A DNA stretch of 64,000 nucleotides. Source: JAWXUK01 sp044432725 (GTDB taxonomy: Bacteria; Bacillota; Clostridia; Oscillospirales; Oscillospiraceae). Shown piece after piece: positions 16,981-25,829 of the stretch. The position numbers and the translations under genes were made by a program. The notes beneath the pieces were generated by a model. It was not told where the DNA came from. It did not search any database and worked only from the letters and a program-made list of their open reading frames with translations. The stretch covers positions 1 through 64,000 of the forward strand of contig JAWXUL010000003.1 of NCBI GenBank assembly GCA_044432725.1, in the 5' to 3' direction. How positions within the stretch are numbered: the stretch's first letter is position 1; the number at the start of each line of letters is the position of its first letter.

Positions 16981-18996
16981 ATGACAATAAAGAATAAAAG
17001 AAAAAAAGCAAAATCTCTTTCTTACGAAGTGGTAAGAAACATAAGTATCATGCTTTTTATAGTCAATTTAATCGTGATTGTAAATATCGCTGTTTGGGTC
17101 ACCTATAGCATTGAAAAAGGGGAACAACAGTACATGAATGAAATGATCAAACGTTTGTCTACAGAAATGAATTACGAGGTGCAACGATATATCGATGCTG
17201 CCTATGGCATTTCTGAAAATGCAGTGATCAAAGAATATTTAGAAACAGTCCCCACTGTTGGACTCACCTCCAATGAACCTTATGATACCAGCGCCAGAGA
17301 TGAACTGAATATCATTGCCCACTTGTTTGGTTCTTCGGTCTTACATGCCAGCGTGGGCAGTGTCCAAAGCAACAATATCATTGATCACACTGGAAGTTCT
17401 GGTGGTGCTGGCTATTCCCTTTCTGATAGTTCTTTTTATAGCGCTGTCACCCAACAGCAATTAGTGATTTCTCCGGCTTATTCTGACACCAACACAGGGA
17501 AAACTGTGGTGACCATCGCTGCACCTGTATTCGGTGACTCTGGCAATGTTTTGGGTTTGGTGGCTCTTGATTTGCTGGTAGAAGAACTTTCTGCATTTGT
17601 CACCAATACCTCTTTCGGGGACACTGGGACAACTTATATTTTAGATCAAAATTTTAATGTCATCGTCCACCCTTCTGCCTCTCACTTAAATCTCAATGTG
17701 AACGATGTGGACTATGACGGTGATGATTTAAGCGAGCAGTTGAGGAATCCAACAGGAGAAATTATTAAATATGCCAGCGACGGTGTGGAACGAATGGGTG
17801 GTTTGTCCCTGATCGAAAACACAGGGTGGATTTTAGTTTCAGCTGTTGATATTTCTGAATTCCAAGCACGAGCCACCTTAGTGGTAGGTGCACTGAGTGT
17901 GTTCCAAGTTGTTTGTTCCCTGTTTGTGATTTTTATTTGTGGTAGATTTATCACGAAAAAGCTTAGACCCATTAAAATGATTCAAAATTATATGCATGAA
18001 ATTTCAAGTGGTGACTTAGAAAGCCAACTGAATTATCAATCTGACGACGAAATGGGTGCATTGGTTCATGATATCCAAGTCATGGTCTCCACTTTACGAA
18101 GCTATATCCACCATATTTCTCACACCCTGCAAGATTTTGCCCAAGGAAAAATGCAATTTGTCGATGATGTGGAATATCACGGAGATTTTATGCCAATCCA
18201 TGACTCTATGGTAAATTTCGTAGAACTAATTTCACAATCACTTTCTGAACTAAAAATGTCAGTAGAAGAAGTGGGAAGCGGTGCTTTTCAAATTTCTTCT
18301 GGTGCCAATATCCTATCCAACGGGTCCCAAGAGCAAGCCACAAGCGTCGCAGAATTAAATGGTTTAATCGGACAAATCAACAGTGAAATCAGTGAAACAG
18401 CTGTGTATTCCGAAAAAATTTCTGTGTATGCCGGAAGTATCACCAATGATATTGGCAAAAACAATGAGAAAATGCAAAGTCTTGCCACCAACGTACAAGA
18501 AATCAAAAATCACAGTGACGAGGTAAAACGAATCATCAAAGTGATTGAAGAAGTGGCATTTCAAACAAATATTCTTGCTTTGAATGCTGCTGTAGAGGCT
18601 GCTCGTGCGGGAGAATCAGGCAAAGGATTTGCCGTTGTGGCTGATGAAGTGCGGAATTTATCCCTCAGAACATCTCAAGCTGTGAAAGACACCACAAAAA
18701 TCATCACAGAAATGGCTATTTTGGTGGAAACCAGTACTGATTTGGCACAACAAACTTCTCACGACTTACAGAACATTGTGACACAAGCAGAAGGCTTTTC
18801 TGCTAATATGGAAAATATCAGCCACTCTACCAGTGACCAGTCCAAAGCAATCGCAGAAATTCACAAAGGAATCGAAGAAATTTCTAATGTAATCCATCAA
18901 AACGCTGCAATCAGTGAAGAATCTTCTGCCTCTACAGAAGAACTTTCAGCACAAGCGTCTATGATGACAGATTTGATACAGAAATTTAAACTATAG
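16981..18996 (+). CDS. Methyl-accepting chemotaxis protein, dCache type
   Basis: 671 residues. Membrane segment near 20-43, large double-Cache sensor (about 50-300; SPAYSDTNTGKTVVTIAAPV and GDTGTTYILDQNFNVIVHP are typical), second membrane segment near 303-325, HAMP (KKLRPIKMIQNYMHEIS), then the signalling helix bundle with the conserved tip AFQTNILALNAAVEAARAG. dCache receptors usually bind amino acids or carboxylates directly. The best ribosome site is AAAAAGGA about 16 nt before ATG 16981, a long gap. It is monocistronic. Confidence 0.95.
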   Translation: MTIKNKRKKAKSLSYEVVRNISIMLFIVNLIVIVNIAVWVTYSIEKGEQQYMNEMIKRLSTEMNYEVQRYIDAAYGISENAVIKEYLETVPTVGLTSNEPYDTSARDELNIIAHLFGSSVLHASVGSVQSNNIIDHTGSSGGAGYSLSDSSFYSAVTQQQLVISPAYSDTNTGKTVVTIAAPVFGDSGNVLGLVALDLLVEELSAFVTNTSFGDTGTTYILDQNFNVIVHPSASHLNLNVNDVDYDGDDLSEQLRNPTGEIIKYASDGVERMGGLSLIENTGWILVSAVDISEFQARATLVVGALSVFQVVCSLFVIFICGRFITKKLRPIKMIQNYMHEISSGDLESQLNYQSDDEMGALVHDIQVMVSTLRSYIHHISHTLQDFAQGKMQFVDDVEYHGDFMPIHDSMVNFVELISQSLSELKMSVEEVGSGAFQISSGANILSNGSQEQATSVAELNGLIGQINSEISETAVYSEKISVYAGSITNDIGKNNEKMQSLATNVQEIKNHSDEVKRIIKVIEEVAFQTNILALNAAVEAARAGESGKGFAVVADEVRNLSLRTSQAVKDTTKIITEMAILVETSTDLAQQTSHDLQNIVTQAEGFSANMENISHSTSDQSKAIAEIHKGIEEISNVIHQNAAISEESSASTEELSAQASMMTDLIQKFKL

Positions 18997-19036
18997 TCCT
19001 TTTAACATTGATAATTCTCTATGATTATGAAAAAAA

Positions 19037-19068
19037 TAGTCCTCACCCATCAGGTGGGGACTGTTTTG
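19037..19068 (+). terminator. Terminator of the second chemoreceptor gene
   Basis: AGTCCTCACC, loop CATCA, GGTGGGGACT, then GTTTTG. The stem is good but the T-run is short. Confidence 0.7.
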
Positions 19069-19220
19069 TACTCCTTCATATTCTTCTTTCTTTTGAATAT
19101 ACCCACACATTTACCCTTTCAAAATTACACCCCCGTCACATTGCATAATAGTGTTAATGATGTTCAAAAAACATTGTTCATTTCCACTACAAAAAAACTT
19201 CTTTTTTTTTTGAAAAACCC

Positions 19221-19249
19221 TTGCATTCTTATTTTCTTTGTGTTATAAT
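19221..19249 (+). promoter_or_regulatory. tRNA-Arg promoter
   Basis: TTGCAT (19221-19226), 17 nt, TATAAT (19244-19249), about 43 bp upstream of the tRNA. Confidence 0.75.
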
Positions 19250-19291
19250 AATATTGTTGTGAAGAGATACTATTAACAACAACACTGGTAT

Positions 19292-19368
19292 GCGGCTTTA
19301 GCTCAGCTGGATAGAGTACTTGGCTACGAACCAAGGGGTCGGGGGTTCGAATCCCTTAAGCCGTACCA
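19292..19368 (+). tRNA. tRNA-Arg (anticodon ACG)
   Basis: Complete cloverleaf: acceptor GCGGCTT/AAGCCGT (first pair G-U), D arm TAGCTCAGCTGGATAGAG, anticodon arm TTGGCTACGAACCAA with ACG in the loop, T loop TTCGAAT, and an encoded CCA end. The A at the wobble position would be deaminated to inosine to read CGU, CGC and CGA. Confidence 0.95.
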
Positions 19369-19372
19369 AATC

Positions 19373-19415
19373 ACCCATAGACGAACCTAAGTGTTCGCCT
19401 ATGGGTATTTTGTTG
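19373..19415 (+). terminator. tRNA terminator
   Basis: ACCCATAG-A-CGAAC, loop CTAAGT, GTTCG-C-CTATGGGT, then ATTTTG. Confidence 0.85.
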
Positions 19416-19458
19416 CTTTCCCTTTTTCTCTACAACTTAACTTGTAAAATAAAAAAAT

Positions 19459-19494
19459 AGGACAGCACTTCCACTTAGGAAGTACTGTCCTTTT
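19459..19494. terminator. Bidirectional terminator serving the minus-strand gene at 19517
   Basis: AGGACAGCACTTCC pairs with GGAAGTACTGTCCT with one mismatch; an A-run lies on the left and a T-run on the right, so it can stop the minus-strand transcript. Confidence 0.85.
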
Positions 19495-19516
19495 AACCTC
19501 TATAGATATTTCATTC

Positions 19517-20203
19517 TTAGGAAAAGAAAAAGCTGAAAATATTGTCCAACATACGTGTCAGCCAGTTCCCTCTACCAGTATTACCGAATGCTGGCGAGGC
19601 GAAAGCCCCTTCTGGCATTGGCTCCCCCTCTGGATCAAAAGCCTCCGTCAAATCAACTATATCCTCTGCCACGACGTAGTCACCATTTTCATCCATCACA
19701 TATTCATAGACCATCCCCTGAGGAATTTCATCTGCCCCAATATCATTGCCTTCCTCATCATACAAATGACTGAGATCACAGTCGAGAGTAGGTGCAACAG
19801 AATACATCAATTCTGCCTGAAAATTTTCCTCCACAGATAAGAATAATTGAAGCTTTTCCAGTTCCTCCTTCACATTACCAGAGTCTTCAGAACAACTTGC
19901 CAAATAGACCAAGTAATCACCAGAGTTAAAAATCTCCTCCAAAGAAACAATCCCTAAATCTTTTAGTTTTTCTGTTAAAATCCCATCAAAACCGCCGTCA
20001 GTACTCAATAAATACTGATTTTCTACAACATTCACCCCTTCAAGAGGTAGATTACATGCCATGTCTGGCAGAGCAGTCCCTTCGTACACATCCAAGGGTA
20101 AGCCACACTCTATAGGACCCTCTACAGCAGAGGAAGTCATTGACATGGTACCAAGGGCAAAAACCGTTACCAGTCCTAATTGTAACATTTTTCTATTTTT
20201 CAT
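19517..20203 (-). CDS. Exported acidic protein, function unknown
   Basis: 228 residues from ATG 20203, with AAAGG 11 nt upstream. An N-terminal signal peptide is clear (KNRKMLQLGLVTVFALGTMS, then TSSAVEG). The mature part is acidic, with two Cys-containing stretches (IECGLPLD, LASCSEDSG and TLDCDLSHL) that may form disulfides. It ends in a positively charged then hydrophobic tail (WLTRMLDNIFSFFFS). I recognise no domain. It is divergent from the unknown gene at 20417; both flank a 213-bp gap. Confidence 0.7.
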   Translation of the reverse strand: MKNRKMLQLGLVTVFALGTMSMTSSAVEGPIECGLPLDVYEGTALPDMACNLPLEGVNVVENQYLLSTDGGFDGILTEKLKDLGIVSLEEIFNSGDYLVYLASCSEDSGNVKEELEKLQLFLSVEENFQAELMYSVAPTLDCDLSHLYDEEGNDIGADEIPQGMVYEYVMDENGDYVVAEDIVDLTEAFDPEGEPMPEGAFASPAFGNTGRGNWLTRMLDNIFSFFFS

Positions 20204-20346
20204 CCAAAACACAACCTTTCAAGTCTCTTTTCTGCTGCAGCTACTTGAATAGACGGCATTCAAAGAAAAAAGTTCTAAGAAATTTTCTCCAGCCTTCAGA
20301 TTTCTAAAAAAATCCTTTCTAATCAAGAACACCTCAAAAATAAATC

Positions 20347-20375
20347 GTGACAAACACCCCAAATAATGGTATAAT
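20347..20375 (+). promoter_or_regulatory. Promoter of the gene at 20417
   Basis: GTGACA (20347-20352), 17 nt, TATAAT (20370-20375). Confidence 0.6.
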
Positions 20376-20416
20376 ACATTCAAATACACCAAGGAATCCC
20401 ATAGGAGTGAGTGAAG

Positions 20417-21118
20417 ATGAAAATTCTACTGCAGATAGGAAGAAACTTTTTGGTCATGGTATGCTTCGTCTTCATGTCCCCTTTTATTCTCTATGGAATC
20501 GTCCAAGTAATATGGAACATCTATTGCACCATAGAGGATTTTATGGAAGATACTGCCATCGCTTGGGCTGCCTCCTCCATCGAGCAATTTCAAGTAGACA
20601 ATCAACACTACGACATCGCCACAATCGTCTTTGGGATTTCTAATAGCGAAATTGAATATCGTTATGATGGCACACAGTTTGTCATAGAAAATTTAGCATA
20701 TAAAATGGGCTCAGGGGTCTTTGACCACAAATGCACCCAGTTTCTCCGAAGTCACGACAAAGACAGCAACGACAAACAACTTATAAACGATATCTGCCAC
20801 GTTTTAAACCAGTATGATTTAGACTATCAATATATCGATCCTTACGATTATAGAGGCTTTTTATATGGTGATACCTATGTCTTTGGTCAATATAGTGAAA
20901 GTTATTTAAACGGGCAATACTTAGAAATCTCCTTAAGACCCATCCAAGGGCCCAATACCATCCTTCGTTTTGATTTAGAACTCAGCTCTGATTCTCTGGA
21001 ATATGACATCATCAACGATTTAAAAGCCATTGATAATGTAAAAAATGAAAGCCTAGTCACTTCTGTTCACAACTTACTGGGGCTTATCAACACTGTGGAG
21101 CATGAAAATCTATCCTAG
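20417..21118 (+). CDS. Single-pass membrane protein, function unknown
   Basis: 233 residues from ATG 20417 with AGGAG 9 nt upstream; the GTG two codons earlier is too close to it. One membrane helix near residues 7-35 (NFLVMVCFVFMSPFILYGIV), the rest outside, rich in Asp and Tyr (DLDYQYIDPYDYRGFLYGDTY). No domain is recognised. It ends at a strong terminator (21246) shared with the convergent cheY gene. Confidence 0.65.
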   Translation: MKILLQIGRNFLVMVCFVFMSPFILYGIVQVIWNIYCTIEDFMEDTAIAWAASSIEQFQVDNQHYDIATIVFGISNSEIEYRYDGTQFVIENLAYKMGSGVFDHKCTQFLRSHDKDSNDKQLINDICHVLNQYDLDYQYIDPYDYRGFLYGDTYVFGQYSESYLNGQYLEISLRPIQGPNTILRFDLELSSDSLEYDIINDLKAIDNVKNESLVTSVHNLLGLINTVEHENLS

Positions 21119-21245
21119 TTTCCAAACGCTAACACAAACCGTCTGGCTGTCCCAATACTGCCCCTATGGTTTCTTTTCTTCTGTTTCATAAATGTTATGA
21201 AGAATTTCTTCCCCTTTATCCTCAAAACTAGCGAAAATATAGCAT

Positions 21246-21284
21246 AAAAGGAAGCACCTATTGTCCCTAGGTGCTTCCTTTTAC
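21246..21284. terminator. Bidirectional terminator
   Basis: AAAAGGAAGCACCTA, loop TTGTCCC, TAGGTGCTTCCTTTT; perfect 15-bp stem between convergent genes. Confidence 0.93.
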
Positions 21285-21328
21285 CATTTCACATATATTT
21301 TTTAGAGGATAAAGCGAAACAAAAGACA

Positions 21329-21691
21329 TCAATCCCCTAATAATTTTTTGATTGCTTGCATCATTCTTTCTTGTTTAAAGGGTTTCACGATAAAATCCTT
21401 TGCCCCTAGTTTTAATGCTTCTTTCACCATGGATTCTTGCCCCATAGCAGAACACATTAAGATGGTAACTTCCTCTTCGATTTTTCTGATTACCTTAATG
21501 GTTTCAATCCCATCAAAAGCGGGCATTGTAATGTCCATGATAATCAAATCAGGTCGATGTTCATTGAACATTTCCACTGCTTCTTTGCCACTTCCTGCTT
21601 CAATTAAGTCAGTATAATTATGTTCTATGAGCAAATCACGTATTACTTTTCTCATAAACAGTGCGTCGTCAACAATTAGAATTTTACTCAT
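21329..21691 (-). CDS. CheY-like single-domain response regulator
   Basis: 120 residues, a receiver domain only. Acid pocket D8-D9, phospho-acceptor D53 (LIIMDITMP), switch Ser81, and K103 (IVKPF) are all present, so it should accept phosphate from CheA or another kinase. RBS GAGGGGGAAATTAGT before ATG 21691. It lies 73 bp after the GGDEF-EAL gene on the same strand; no cheA is nearby. An output through c-di-GMP turnover or T4P is an inference from context only. Confidence 0.92.
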   Translation of the reverse strand: MSKILIVDDALFMRKVIRDLLIEHNYTDLIEAGSGKEAVEMFNEHRPDLIIMDITMPAFDGIETIKVIRKIEEEVTILMCSAMGQESMVKEALKLGAKDFIVKPFKQERMMQAIKKLLGD

Positions 21692-21764
21692 ACTAATTTC
21701 CCCCTCTTTTTCACCAGCTTAAACTGAATCCTTTTCAAAATTATCTCTTCTTAAAATAGAAAAG

Positions 21765-23867
21765 CTACAAGTTGACATATTTCTCATAAAATTCTTCATT
21801 CGGGATAGGTCTGGAATATAGATACCCTTGCCCCAATTTACACTTTGCTGAGCGCAAAAATTCTGCTTGCTCCTCTGTTTCTATCCCTTCAGCAAGAGTA
21901 TGGGTATTTTCTAATTCATTGCACATCAAAAGCATATTTTTTACAATAATACGATTTTTGGGATTGCTGATGAGATGATCAATTAAACTTTTATCAATTT
22001 TCACTTCGTCAAACTCGATTTGTGCCAGAGTCACAATATTGGAATAAGCACAGCCAAAATCATCCAAAGATAATTTAAATCCATTCTCTTTAAATTCCTG
22101 TATCAGAGAAGAAGCCACGTCATTTTCAATCAGTCCAATCCGTTCTGTGATTTCAATGACAATTTGCTGATGAGGGATGTCATATTCATCTAATATTTCT
22201 GTAATTGTTTTCACAATCCCATGTTCCATCAAAGTGACACGGCTTAAATTGACGGAAATAGGCAATTCCTGATTGACCAATTTCCAAGATTGTATCATTT
22301 GACAAACTTTACGAATCATAAAAAGGTCAACATGACGAATAACTGACTTTTTCTCATAAAGAGGGATAAACATATCAGGGAAAATCATCTTATTTTGGCG
22401 CTTGTCAAAACGACGTATCAATGCTTCTGCCGCCACCACTTGTTGGCTTTCTAAGTCAATTTGTGGTTGAAGATAGACCAAAAATTCCTCTTCTGTAATG
22501 GCCAAAAACATATCTTGCAACATTGTATTGGTAATCTTCTGAGAATTTTTGATAGAATCAGCATAATAGGATTGCTTATTAATGACCATCACAGTATCTG
22601 CTATTTTGATCATGTCTGGCACAGCAAAATTTCCACTTTCCCAACACTGCCCCAAGGAAAATGCAGCATCAATATTTTGCATTTTCAATCTTTCTTGCAA
22701 TGAGGTCACTGTATCTAAAAAGATTTCTTCTTCGCAGTCTGCTACAAAACCCACAAATTCATCCCCATTGACACGATAAAATTGACAACAAAAATACTCG
22801 GTCAAGGTAGAGGCAGTTCTCTTGATTAACATATCCCCTTCGTCATAACCAATATACTCGTTTGTGGCACGTAATCCATTCACATTCACAAAGAGAACCC
22901 CTAAACTTTTGGGAGGATTCTCCTCTAATTCCAGTAGCTTTTGGGTATATTTATCCCGATTGTAAAAACCTGTCAAAATATCAATATCGTTCAAGTCTTC
23001 CAATGCTTCTTCCATGCTTGACTGACTGAATTGCTCCATGACGAAATGAGAAACAGCTTGCAGCAATCTGTCATCGTACATCAGTTCCGAGCGGTTACTT
23101 AGCCCGACCACGCCCTTTAAAACACCATCTTTGTCCCAAAGTTTGCTCAAAGTAATATTTTCAAGATTATATTGCGTCAAAATTTGACTTTCAATGGAAT
23201 GGGAAGGATATTGATAAACATTTTTGTCCAGATTGATGATGCTTTTATTATCCCCTGTGTTCAGCCAAACAACAAAACGCTCCATGGGAAGCCCGCCTGT
23301 GATTGGGATGTCACGATTGTCACATGACCACACATAACTGCTTGCAAGGCTGCGTTCCTCAAAATCAAACTCACAGATATATGCAAGCTGACAAGAATAA
23401 AAATGCCCTAACAATTCTAATAAAGGTACAATGGGAGAAGGGGCTGACAGATCCCCCAAAATTTCCAGACAACGAGCAATGGCACGTTCAAACAGATTTT
23501 CTGCTTCTTTTTGCTTTTCTGTGGAAGGGGCAAGGAAATATTTTGTTTGGATGAATTTCCGTCCACCTACAAAGCGAATCCCTGTTTCTGAACGCAAATT
23601 TGCATTGAGCATTTCGCTTAAAAAGACATCACTGGAATATTCTTCATCTTTCAGTGCTTTTTTATCTCGAAATCCACAGATATCATCGTAATAAGGAATC
23701 ATATCCCTTGCTAATTTTCCACTATAGTCATCAAAAATTTGAAATTTCTTTGCCATAGCTCCATTCAGATAGACAAGCTCACCTGTTTCATAATCTGTGA
23801 AAAAGACAGGATTACTACAGTCGTTGGCATCTATCTCAAAAATTTGTCTGATTTTTTTCATATTCAT
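21765..23867 (-). CDS. PAS-GAF-GGDEF-EAL protein, probable c-di-GMP phosphodiesterase
   Basis: 700 residues, cytosolic. An N-terminal PAS-like domain (about 8-120), a GAF-like domain (about 140-285), a GGDEF domain whose signature is degenerate (YRVNGDEFVGFV, first Gly replaced by Asn), and an EAL domain (about 445-700). EAL catalytic residues look intact: EALIRR, NLSRVTL, IEITER, DDFG, KIDKSL, EGIETEEQ. Hence it is likely a phosphodiesterase with a GTP-binding regulatory GGDEF. The start ATG 23867 lacks a strong ribosome site. It is upstream of cheY and downstream of two small genes. Confidence 0.9.
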   Translation of the reverse strand: MNMKKIRQIFEIDANDCSNPVFFTDYETGELVYLNGAMAKKFQIFDDYSGKLARDMIPYYDDICGFRDKKALKDEEYSSDVFLSEMLNANLRSETGIRFVGGRKFIQTKYFLAPSTEKQKEAENLFERAIARCLEILGDLSAPSPIVPLLELLGHFYSCQLAYICEFDFEERSLASSYVWSCDNRDIPITGGLPMERFVVWLNTGDNKSIINLDKNVYQYPSHSIESQILTQYNLENITLSKLWDKDGVLKGVVGLSNRSELMYDDRLLQAVSHFVMEQFSQSSMEEALEDLNDIDILTGFYNRDKYTQKLLELEENPPKSLGVLFVNVNGLRATNEYIGYDEGDMLIKRTASTLTEYFCCQFYRVNGDEFVGFVADCEEEIFLDTVTSLQERLKMQNIDAAFSLGQCWESGNFAVPDMIKIADTVMVINKQSYYADSIKNSQKITNTMLQDMFLAITEEEFLVYLQPQIDLESQQVVAAEALIRRFDKRQNKMIFPDMFIPLYEKKSVIRHVDLFMIRKVCQMIQSWKLVNQELPISVNLSRVTLMEHGIVKTITEILDEYDIPHQQIVIEITERIGLIENDVASSLIQEFKENGFKLSLDDFGCAYSNIVTLAQIEFDEVKIDKSLIDHLISNPKNRIIVKNMLLMCNELENTHTLAEGIETEEQAEFLRSAKCKLGQGYLYSRPIPNEEFYEKYVNL

Positions 23868-23978
23868 TGGGAGTCATCTCGTTTCTTGTATTGGTTTCAC
23901 TGCCCTTGTTTCCTTCAGAAAACAAGATTAATGAAACTTGCGTCAACTATCAGAAAGATTTTTTGCTGTCAGAGAAGC

Positions 23979-24248
23979 CTATGTTGATTTCAAAGCCCAT
24001 TGCTTTGATGTATTCACAAGAAATTCTAATTCATCTGCTGGAATTTCGTCATTTTGATAGTCACCATTCACCAGACTTTCAATATCCTCTTCCAATAAAA
24101 CAGCTTTGGGATCAAAGCCCATGGCACTGATATTTTCAATCAATTCCATATTTGCTGTTCTGTAAATTGTAATCGGATTTCTGTGTACAATCATAAAGGG
24201 TACTGCTTTTGTAGAATCGTCATACACTGCATAAAATATAGAAGCCAT
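23979..24248 (-). CDS. Small conserved-looking protein, function unknown
   Basis: 89 residues with an ideal ribosome site (AAAGGAGGTGATTTGA) before ATG 24248, which strongly supports translation. The sequence is soluble, with no membrane segment (ASIFYAVYDDSTKAVPF, then an acidic C-terminus). I do not recognise the family. It sits 112 bp upstream of the GGDEF-EAL gene and 111 bp after a candidate 63-codon gene, all apparently from the promoter at 24688. Confidence 0.7.
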   Translation of the reverse strand: MASIFYAVYDDSTKAVPFMIVHRNPITIYRTANMELIENISAMGFDPKAVLLEEDIESLVNGDYQNDEIPADELEFLVNTSKQWALKST

Positions 24249-24359
24249 TCAAATCACCTCCTTTTCCTTTTCTTGGGCAATGCCTCTTATCCTAGAAAAT
24301 TACCCTATTTTTTCAATTTTCCGGCGAGATAACAGCCGTTGTCTTTCCTTGAAAATCCT

Positions 24360-24551
24360 TCATGCTTCCTTTGCAAGAGGGGCTTCGTTGATCTGCACCA
24401 TACCCTCTCGGTGGAATAAGACACGAACACTGCTGCCAACTAGTCTAATTATTATATCGGTATTTTTGACAGAAATTTTTAGATGTTTTCGAAAAATTCC
24501 TAAAAGAAAATCTGCCAAAAAATCTCGCCCTTGTTGTTCGAATTGTTTCAA
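24360..24551 (-). CDS. Candidate small protein (63 residues), TTG start
   Basis: The frame starts at TTG 24551 just after GAGAGGGGAATC, a fair ribosome site. The translation has protein-like composition and an amphipathic pattern (RDFLADFLLGIFRKHLKISV). It lies downstream of a promoter on the same strand (24688) and upstream of the well-supported 89-residue gene. No family is recognised; chance coding remains possible. The rest of the gap up to 24939 holds the promoter at 24688 and A/T-rich sequence. Confidence 0.45.
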   Translation of the reverse strand: MKQFEQQGRDFLADFLLGIFRKHLKISVKNTDIIIRLVGSSVRVLFHREGMVQINEAPLAKEA

Positions 24552-24687
24552 GATTCCCCTCTCGGAAAATCTATAAGCATAAATGGAGAGACCCTTCCCC
24601 AGAAATACGCAGAGATTTTTTTCTGATTCATTCCTTGCACCTTTTTACAGATTGACCAAAGATGATGTTGTTTTAAAGTTTCCTTTC

Positions 24688-24716
24688 ATTATACCTTAAA
24701 TTAAATTAAAAATCAA
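24688..24716 (-). promoter_or_regulatory. Promoter for the small genes / GGDEF-EAL / cheY group
   Basis: Minus strand TTGATT (24711-24716), 17-nt spacer, perfect TATAAT (24688-24693), about 130 nt upstream of the candidate TTG start at 24551. Confidence 0.6.
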
Positions 24717-24939
24717 TAAGTTTATTCAATTTTTTTTTAGAGTCTTTCAGTCAACAGCCCACCATCCCTTGACAGTTGATACTCCTTCTGATAAAATAAA
24801 AAAGAGGGAATATGAAAAAACTGGAATCCTTTTAAAATTTTTTTGATTCACCTACTCTTTCAAAGGTTCGATTCAGCTAAACCACAAGGAATCCGTGCTT
24901 CCCCATTTTTAGAGTTTTAATAAAAAAAGAGGTAACAAC

Positions 24940-25734
24940 ATGATGAATATTTTTGATTTAACAGGAAAAGTTGCATTAGTCACAGGAGGTGCCCATGGCA
25001 TTGGCTTTGCCATGGCAGAAGCTTTGGCTCAAGCAGGCGCCACCATCGTCTTTAACAGCAGTTCCAAAGAGAGCATGGAAAAAGGAATCCTTGCCTACCA
25101 AAGGCAAAATATTACAGCATATGGCTATGTTTGCGACGTGACAAAAGAAGCAGAAGTCACCGAAATGGTAGCAGATATCGCTGAAAAAATTGGCAGTGTA
25201 GACATTTTAGTCAATAATGCTGGGATTATCAAAAGAGTTCCCATGTGTGAAATGGCAGTGGAAGATTTCCAAAAAGTCATTGATGTGGATTTAACAGCGC
25301 CCTTTATTATGGCAAAAGCTGTTTTACCTGCAATGGTCGCAAAGGGACATGGAAAAATCATCAATATTTGCTCTATGATGAGCGAATTGGGGAGAGAAAC
25401 GGTATCAGCCTATGCTTCTGCAAAAGGCGGTCTGAAAATGCTCACCAAAAACATTGCTTCGGAATTTGGCGAAGGGAACATTCAATGCAATGGCATTGGT
25501 CCAGGGTACATTGCCACCTCTCAAACAGCACCCCTACGTGAATTGCAAGAGGATGGAAGCCGTCACCCCTTCGATCGCTTTATTATGAGCAAAACTCCTG
25601 CTGGTCGTTGGGGAAATCCAGAAGATTTGGCAGGTCCCACTGTCTTTTTGGCAAGTGCTGCCAGTGATTTTGTCAATGGTCATATTTTATATGTAGATGG
25701 TGGAATCCTCGCTTATATTGGTAAACAAGCTTAA
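24940..25734 (+). CDS. SDR-family oxidoreductase, gluconate 5-dehydrogenase-like
   Basis: 264 residues, classical short-chain dehydrogenase. NAD(P) motif TGGAHGIG at 15-22, NNAG at 92-95, catalytic Ser145, Tyr158 and Lys162 (YASAK). Overall it resembles the gluconate 5-dehydrogenase / 2-deoxy-gluconate 3-dehydrogenase (KduD/IdnO) group, which reduces keto-gluconates; 3-oxoacyl reductases are close relatives, so the substrate is uncertain. RBS AGAGGT before ATG 24940. It stands alone with its own terminator; no kinase or permease for gluconate is adjacent. Confidence 0.85.
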   Translation: MMNIFDLTGKVALVTGGAHGIGFAMAEALAQAGATIVFNSSSKESMEKGILAYQRQNITAYGYVCDVTKEAEVTEMVADIAEKIGSVDILVNNAGIIKRVPMCEMAVEDFQKVIDVDLTAPFIMAKAVLPAMVAKGHGKIINICSMMSELGRETVSAYASAKGGLKMLTKNIASEFGEGNIQCNGIGPGYIATSQTAPLRELQEDGSRHPFDRFIMSKTPAGRWGNPEDLAGPTVFLASAASDFVNGHILYVDGGILAYIGKQA

Positions 25735-25740
25735 TAAAAA

Positions 25741-25778
25741 GGCAAGTCCTTTCCAAGTGGAAGGACTTGCCTTTTTTT
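25741..25778. terminator. Terminator between the SDR gene and the pilus locus
   Basis: GGCAAGTCCTTTCC, loop AAGT, GGAAGGACTTGCC, then seven Ts. Confidence 0.92.
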
Positions 25779-25829
25779 GATTGCTATGATGCAATCCCAT
25801 ACATCTTAATTCAAAGAAATTAATTTTCA

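Noticed and set aside
19021..19248. Plus-strand frame of 75 codons before tRNA-Arg
   Set aside because: It spans the mcp terminator and the tRNA promoter and has no ribosome site.
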